From assembly GCA_964463375.1 (NCBI GenBank), contig CAYXBQ010000017.1:1-52672 (forward strand): a DNA stretch of 52,672 nt, given 5' to 3'. The notes beneath the pieces were generated by a model that was not told where the DNA came from, ran no database searches, and worked only from the letters and a program-made list of their open reading frames with translations. This DNA is from UMGS1696 sp964463375 (GTDB lineage: Bacteria; Bacillota; Clostridia; Oscillospirales; CAG-272). Shown in pieces: positions 48,890 to 52,672 of the stretch (position 1 is its first letter; each line of letters starts with the position of its first letter). The position numbers were made by a program, and so were the translations under genes.

Positions 48890-50101
48890 TTACTTGACGA
48901 TCACGTCCCCCAGCAGCTCACTGCCTACCGGGATGTAGTCGTTCATGGCAGCACAGCAGCTTTCCGTGAACCGGGTGCCCACCTTTTCTACGGTAGAATC
49001 GTACAGGAAGAAGGGCACCGGCTCCGGAGAGTGGGTGCGGATCTCGATGGGCGTGGGATGGTCGGGCAGACACAGGATCTTGAAAGCCTCGCCGGTGGAA
49101 CGCAGGTAGTCCAGCACCGGGGACAGCACATCCTGGTCGATCTTCTCGATGGCGCTGACCTTTTGCTCCGCTTCGCCCTGGTGCCCGCATTCGTCCGGCG
49201 CTTCCACATGGACATACACAAAGTCGTGTCCGTCCCGGAAGGCTTGGATGGCGGCCTGTCCCTTGCCTACATAATTGGTATAGTAGTTACCGGTGGCACC
49301 TTCGACGGCATAAATATCGCACCCGGCGCACACACCGATGCCCTTGATCAGGTCCACAGCGCACACCACGGCACCGTTCACGCCCCACTTTTCGCCGAAA
49401 TCGGGCAGGGCAGGCTTGCGGCCGGGGCTCCACAGCCAGGGAGAGTTGGCGGGACGCAGACCCTTTGCCCGTCTGGCCTCGTTGACGGGATGATGGACCA
49501 GTACCTCGGCACCTTTTTTCATATATTCTAAGAATGCTTCGCCGCCGTCTTCCTTTTTGGGCAGGAACGCACCGATGACCTGCCCCAGATGGTCGTGGGG
49601 TCTTTCGAAATTGTAGGTGGGATCGGCGTTCTTCCAGAGCATGCAGTGGCGGTAGCTGACCCCGGTGTGCAGCACACGGCCTTCCATGGGCAGGGCTTCG
49701 TTCAGGGCCTTCACCAGCTCGTCCGCTTCTTCTGTGGTGATGTCTCCGGCAGAGTGGTCGATGATGGTGCGGTCCTCGTACACGTCGGTGTCCTCGGACA
49801 GGGTGACCACGTTGCAGCGGATGGCGGTGTCGTCGGGATCCATATGCAGCCCCAGGCTCATGGCCTCCAGAGGAGAGCGTCCCTTGGAATATACCTTGGG
49901 ATCATAGGACAAAATGGCAAGGTTTGCCGTATCGCTTTCGGGCACCATGCCCTTGGGTACGTTCAGCACCGTACCACAGCGGGAGCGGGCGGACAGCATG
50001 TCCATCGTAGGCTTGTTTGCTTTTTCCATGGGGGTCATATTGCCCAGGCACGGAACAGGTCTGTCTGCCATGCCATCCGGGATGAGAACAAAATATTTCA
50101 T
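48890..50101 (-). CDS. cofactor-independent phosphoglycerate mutase-like protein (ApgM type, COG3635; possible homoserine kinase)
   Basis: A 403-aa alkaline-phosphatase-superfamily protein. VLIPDGMADRP near the N-terminus and the nucleophile region PESDTANLAILSYDP are typical; metal sites appear in YVHVEAPDECGHQGE and LCLPDHPTPIEIRTHSPEPVPF. Proteins of this group are annotated either as archaeal-type phosphoglycerate mutase or, in some bacteria lacking ThrB, as a proposed homoserine kinase. thrC lies 4 kb downstream on the same strand without any thrB, which favours the second option. The start at 50101 matches the family N-terminus (MKYFVLIPDGM) with GGAG upstream; the frame is open a further 91 codons but only through leader sequence. 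Confidence 0.88.
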   Translation of the reverse strand: MKYFVLIPDGMADRPVPCLGNMTPMEKANKPTMDMLSARSRCGTVLNVPKGMVPESDTANLAILSYDPKVYSKGRSPLEAMSLGLHMDPDDTAIRCNVVTLSEDTDVYEDRTIIDHSAGDITTEEADELVKALNEALPMEGRVLHTGVSYRHCMLWKNADPTYNFERPHDHLGQVIGAFLPKKEDGGEAFLEYMKKGAEVLVHHPVNEARRAKGLRPANSPWLWSPGRKPALPDFGEKWGVNGAVVCAVDLIKGIGVCAGCDIYAVEGATGNYYTNYVGKGQAAIQAFRDGHDFVYVHVEAPDECGHQGEAEQKVSAIEKIDQDVLSPVLDYLRSTGEAFKILCLPDHPTPIEIRTHSPEPVPFFLYDSTVEKVGTRFTESCCAAMNDYIPVGSELLGDVIVK

Positions 50102-50433
50102 AGGTAGTGTACTCCAATCTTTATTCAAGCGTATAGCGAACCACACAGGAATGTAGTAGTACAAGATGTTAGGGAGGAGAGAACGCGGCTTTTGAAAAAG
50201 CCTGGCAAAACTTTTTAAAGGACTGGTTTTGTATAGCCCAGGTTGTTGGGTGCAAAGCTGGTCCCTGCATTGCCATATAGCGATCCTTGACCCGACGAAG
50301 TAGTGGAGCGAGCAGCCACGCAACACAGTTGCGTGATGGGGCCACCAACCCTGACTGCCATAGACGGTTTCCAATTGCAGGAATATCGTTTTTTTTACTA
50401 TAACGTACGCATTTGCTTATGGTCAGCTATTGT
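50102..50433 (-). ncRNA. long structured leader upstream of the COG3635 gene
   Basis: A leader of about 330 bases between a strong promoter (50441-50469) and the mutase start. It contains a perfect CACGCAAC-ACA-GTTGCGTG hairpin (50317-50335), a GGCTTT/AAAGCC hairpin near 50187-50203 and GC-rich words that could pair over longer range. No T-box (no TGGNACC bulge) or other riboswitch core was recognised. It may be a cis-regulatory RNA or a repeated intergenic element that landed here. Confidence 0.4.
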
Positions 50434-50440
50434 ACCTTAC

Positions 50441-50469
50441 ATTATAGCACGCCTGTGGGGAATTGGCAA
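50441..50469 (-). promoter_or_regulatory. promoter of the COG3635 gene leader
   Basis: On the minus strand: TTGCCA (50464-50469), 17-bp spacer, TATAAT (50441-50446), with GTGC before the -10. Confidence 0.85.
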
Positions 50470-50583
50470 GAAAAAATGGAAAAATCGCAGGAAGAAAATT
50501 TGCACGGCAAAAAATGCCCGAAAAACCGGCGTAAGAGCGGCAGAATTTGTTTTATTTTTTTGCAGGAAAATTTCCAAAACCCC

Positions 50584-50612
50584 TTGCAATTTCGAGAAAG
50601 TTGTGCTAAAAT
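50584..50612 (+). promoter_or_regulatory. promoter of rpsT
   Basis: TTGCAA (50584-50589), 17-bp spacer, TAAAAT (50607-50612), with TGTGC before the -10. The leader of about 90 bases to rpsT contains CGGACCCTCTCAGACGCGGG-like sequence that may fold, but no known S20 regulatory motif was recognised. Confidence 0.82.
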
Positions 50613-50709
50613 ACATACTTGTATGATATTGTCTGTTTGCGGACCCTCTCAGACGCGGGCAGACTGGATCGGACATCATTCCGTTAAACATGAAAGGGAG
50701 AAAAACAAA

Positions 50710-50973
50710 ATGCCGAATATCAAGTCCGCGAAGAAGCGTGTAAAGGTTATCGAAACCAAGACCCTGCAGAACAAAATGTTCAAGACCCAGCTGCGTACCA
50801 TCCTGAAGAAGTACAATGCTGCTGTAGAATCCGGCAACAAGGAAGAAGCTACCGTAGCATACAAGGCTGCTGTCAAGAAGCTGGACCAGGCTGTTGCTAA
50901 GAACATCCTGCACAAGAACAACGCTGCCCACAAGAAGAGCGAACTGACCCTGAAGTTCAATAAAATGGCGTAA
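50710..50973 (+). CDS. rpsT: 30S ribosomal protein S20
   Basis: An 87-aa ribosomal protein that binds 16S rRNA. MPNIKSAKKRVKVIETKTLQ is the family N-terminus (PNIKSAKKR), and NILHKNNAAHKKSELTLKFN is the usual C-terminal region. Lys/Ala-rich and helical throughout. AAAGGGAG lies 9 bases before the start. It is a single-gene unit with its own promoter and a long terminator hairpin; the frame open upstream to 50413 is not coding. Confidence 0.98.
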   Translation: MPNIKSAKKRVKVIETKTLQNKMFKTQLRTILKKYNAAVESGNKEEATVAYKAAVKKLDQAVAKNILHKNNAAHKKSELTLKFNKMA

Positions 50974-50997
50974 GCTTGCGTGAGTAAGTAATGATAA

Positions 50998-51066
50998 GAA
51001 GTAGAACGGTGTCGAGATCGGGAAGTGCGGCTGCTGAACGATCCGCCACTGTGCTACTTCTTTTTT
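50998..51066 (+). terminator. terminator of rpsT
   Basis: GAAGTAG (50998-51004) pairs with CTACTTC (51054-51060), with an inner AGTG-CGG/CCG-CACT helix, followed by TTTTTTG. The hairpin is unusually long (over 60 bases). Confidence 0.85.
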
Positions 51067-51101
51067 GTCCTACGATACCGAGTATCCGATCGATACCCAA
51101 A

Positions 51102-51138
51102 AGATCCCCCGACAAACGCAGTCGAGGGATCTCTTTTT
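51102..51138. terminator. bidirectional terminator, serves the MATE gene
   Basis: AGATCCC (51102-51108) pairs with GGGATCT (51126-51132) through a CCGAC/GTCGA inner helix. T-tract CTTTTTCTT follows on the plus strand and CTTTTGGG on the minus. Confidence 0.8.
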
Positions 51139-51139
51139 C

Positions 51140-52528
51140 TTAAATTTTCTTCAGCCACTTGTACCGGTTCACCTTCACGATGGCCACAAAGCATTTTAAG
51201 ATCTGGTCGCTTTTCAGGCAGAAGAAGATCACCACCGGCGGCAGGTCGAACACAAAGGCTGCGAGAAACGCCGATGGCAGCACGATCCCCCACATGAAGA
51301 TCAGGTCGTTGTACAAAATAAACTTCGTGTCCCCGCCGCCCCGCACGATACCGCTGAGACAGGGCATCTGGTAGGACGTGCCCACCGCTGTGATGGACAA
51401 CACCGTCATGAATTGCAGTGCCAGCGCACGGGTCTCCGGCTGGATGTTGTAGGCACCGATGATGATGTCCTTCATCACAAACAGGGCTGCCCCTGTCGCC
51501 ACACCCAGGCAAAGGAAGGTGCGCTGGAGCCAACGGGAGCGTGCCTTGATCTCACAAAGCAGCGAGGCATTGTCCCGACCGGCTTCGTTCCATTGGCCGA
51601 TGGTCTTGCCGATCAGCACCGACGTGGTGGACGCAGAGCCGTAGAGCAGCACCGTCATGATGGAGAACACCGTGGTGGCAATGGAGTTTGCCGAGATCAC
51701 CGAGTCCGTCAGCCGACCGAGGATAGCAGTCTGCATCCCCTGTGCGATCCCCCAGGAGCCACCGGACAGGATCACAGGCAGGCCCGCCTCCATAAACTTC
51801 CGGAAGATCTCCTTGTCCATGTGCCAGGACAAAAGCTCCCCGGCCTTTACGTGCAGCTTTTTGTCAAAGAACGCCAGATACACTAAGACGATGATGAACT
51901 CCACCATACGGGAGACCAGCGTGGCGATAGCAGCACCTGCCGCCCCCAGCTCCGGCGCACCCCATTTGCCGTAGATCAGGATGTAGTTCAGCACACCGTT
52001 GATAAACAGTGCGGAGAGGGAGTTCACAAAGCCGATCCACGTGGTCTCCACACTGCGCAGCATACCCAGCAGCACCTGCGTGGCCGCAAAGAAGAAGTAG
52101 GAGAAGCACACGATCTGCATGTATTTCGTGCCTTCTGCGATGACGTGGGGCTTGTTGGTCAGGATCCCCAGTGCCGCCGAGGGGAAGAAGAAGACGAACA
52201 CGAACATTACGCCCGCCAGCAGCATGGCAACACGCAGGGCTACCTTGGCGGTTTTTTTGATGCCCTCGATGTTTTTCTCCCCCCAGAACCGGGAGGCCAG
52301 CACAATGGTCCCGTCACTGGCACCGCCGATGAGCATTTGGAGCAGAAACTGGATCTGGTTCACCAGTGCCACCCCTTGCAGTGCCCGCTCCGTGTAGCCG
52401 CCGATCATGATGTTGTCCAGTAGGTTCACCCCAAAGGCGATGGCGTTTTGCAGGGCGATCACCACCAGCATGCGCCAGAAGCGTTTTCGAAAATCCTTTC
52501 GTTCCACAAGAATATCTTGTTCTGTCAT
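51140..52528 (-). CDS. MATE-family multidrug/toxin efflux transporter
   Basis: A 462-aa membrane protein with about 12 helices in two homologous halves. MLVVIALQNAIAFGVNLLDNIMIGGYTERALQGVALVNQIQFLL is the first-half signature, and ALGAAGAAIATLVSRMVEF recurs as the usual GAAxAT motif; the second half begins with a KFMEAGLPVILSGGSWGIAQGMQTAILG segment. It would exchange Na+ or H+ for organic cations. The start at 52528 follows AAAGGACATATACC; the promoter at 52571-52599 excludes the longer frame to 52582. Single-gene unit. Substrate unknown. Confidence 0.93.
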   Translation of the reverse strand: MTEQDILVERKDFRKRFWRMLVVIALQNAIAFGVNLLDNIMIGGYTERALQGVALVNQIQFLLQMLIGGASDGTIVLASRFWGEKNIEGIKKTAKVALRVAMLLAGVMFVFVFFFPSAALGILTNKPHVIAEGTKYMQIVCFSYFFFAATQVLLGMLRSVETTWIGFVNSLSALFINGVLNYILIYGKWGAPELGAAGAAIATLVSRMVEFIIVLVYLAFFDKKLHVKAGELLSWHMDKEIFRKFMEAGLPVILSGGSWGIAQGMQTAILGRLTDSVISANSIATTVFSIMTVLLYGSASTTSVLIGKTIGQWNEAGRDNASLLCEIKARSRWLQRTFLCLGVATGAALFVMKDIIIGAYNIQPETRALALQFMTVLSITAVGTSYQMPCLSGIVRGGGDTKFILYNDLIFMWGIVLPSAFLAAFVFDLPPVVIFFCLKSDQILKCFVAIVKVNRYKWLKKI

Positions 52529-52570
52529 GGTATATGTCCTTTCTGATAGAAAAGTCGTGGTACGAGAAGG

Positions 52571-52599
52571 ATTATAGCACATTTTCCTCTAAAATGCAA
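52571..52599 (-). promoter_or_regulatory. promoter of the MATE gene
   Basis: On the minus strand: TTGCAT (52594-52599), 17-bp spacer, TATAAT (52571-52576), with TGTGC before the -10. Confidence 0.85.
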
Positions 52600-52615
52600 G
52601 AGGAAAGGGGGCACT

Positions 52616-52672
52616 ATGCACGGCAATCGCTTACGAAAAAAAGAGATGACAAGAAAGCAAAAATATGGTATA
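52616..52672 (+). CDS. possible start of a further gene, cut by the window end
   Basis: Nineteen codons from ATG at 52616 to the window end, reading MHGNRLRKKEMTRKQKYGI. GAGGAAAGGGGG lies a few bases upstream and would be a good ribosome binding site. The residues are strongly basic, as in a ribosomal or DNA-binding protein N-terminus or the start of an unrelated ORF. Too short to identify. Confidence 0.35.
   Translation, partial: MHGNRLRKKEMTRKQKYGI

Noticed and set aside
50102..50433. T-box leader before the COG3635 gene
   Set aside because: No TGGNACC bulge, no AGTA-type specifier loop and no terminator/antiterminator pair.
50303..50626. 107-codon rightward ORF
   Set aside because: It crosses two promoters and a leader hairpin and has no ribosome binding site.

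Overview
The window looks like chromosomal DNA from a Bacillota bacterium of class Clostridia, most likely Oscillospirales and possibly an uncultured gut lineage. The evidence is Gram-positive style lipoprotein signals and Shine-Dalgarno sites, an SLH-type surface protein, a tig-clpP-clpX locus, an lepB-rbgA-rnhB-yraN cluster, a COG3635-type mutase next to threonine genes, and very uniform sigma-A promoters (17-bp spacers, many with an extended -10 TGn). There is no rRNA, tRNA, insertion sequence, phage block or CRISPR array. The placement is inferred from gene content only.

Layout. 1-4.4 kb: the tail of an ABC ATPase, a 1011-aa SLH/InlB-repeat surface protein and a small membrane protein, in a visibly more AT-rich stretch. 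4.5-13.6 kb: a five-gene oligopeptide-type ABC importer (oppABCDF order) behind a consensus promoter; the binding protein, one permease and both ATPases carry large insertions. 13.6-18 kb: a DUF3899-like membrane protein, then leftward accessory genes (three small proteins including a tandem zinc-binding protein, a WYL regulator, a BlaI-type repressor, a CBM9-like surface protein). 18-21.2 kb: a leftward operon of aminotransferase, pyrophosphatase and Obg GTPase. 21.3-24.9 kb: a membrane protein, an orphan sugar-type solute-binding lipoprotein and a trigger-factor-like lipoprotein. 24.9-38.3 kb: a carbohydrate region with three signal-less, presumably cytoplasmic glycosidases (an unassigned TIM-barrel type, a GH106-like and a GH36/raffinose-synthase-like enzyme) and a second orphan binding lipoprotein, interspersed with a CNNM/CorC membrane protein, a short-chain dehydrogenase, an arylamine N-acetyltransferase and an MsbA-type ABC exporter. 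38.4-42.7 kb: an ECF S-component with a structured leader, then tig-clpP-clpX. 42.8-50.1 kb: a long leftward housekeeping run (COG3635 mutase, lepB, rbgA, rnhB, yraN, M19 dipeptidase, thrC, metallophosphoesterase). 50.6-52.7 kb: rpsT, a MATE exporter and the start of one more ORF.

Most noteworthy: (1) the peptide importer whose OppA, OppC, OppD and OppF are all enlarged by lineage-type insertions, on both faces of the membrane; (2) a 45-codon leader ORF with a strong ribosome binding site and an acidic/proline N-terminus just upstream of the CNNM/CorC gene, resembling in logic the MgtL leader that senses Mg2+ by ribosome destabilisation; (3) a promoter-leader-terminator unit before the ECF S-component that matches no riboswitch I recognise; (4) an uncharacterised cassette of three small proteins, one made of two copies of a Cys3His2 motif. 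All functional calls rest on reading the sequence; no database search was run.
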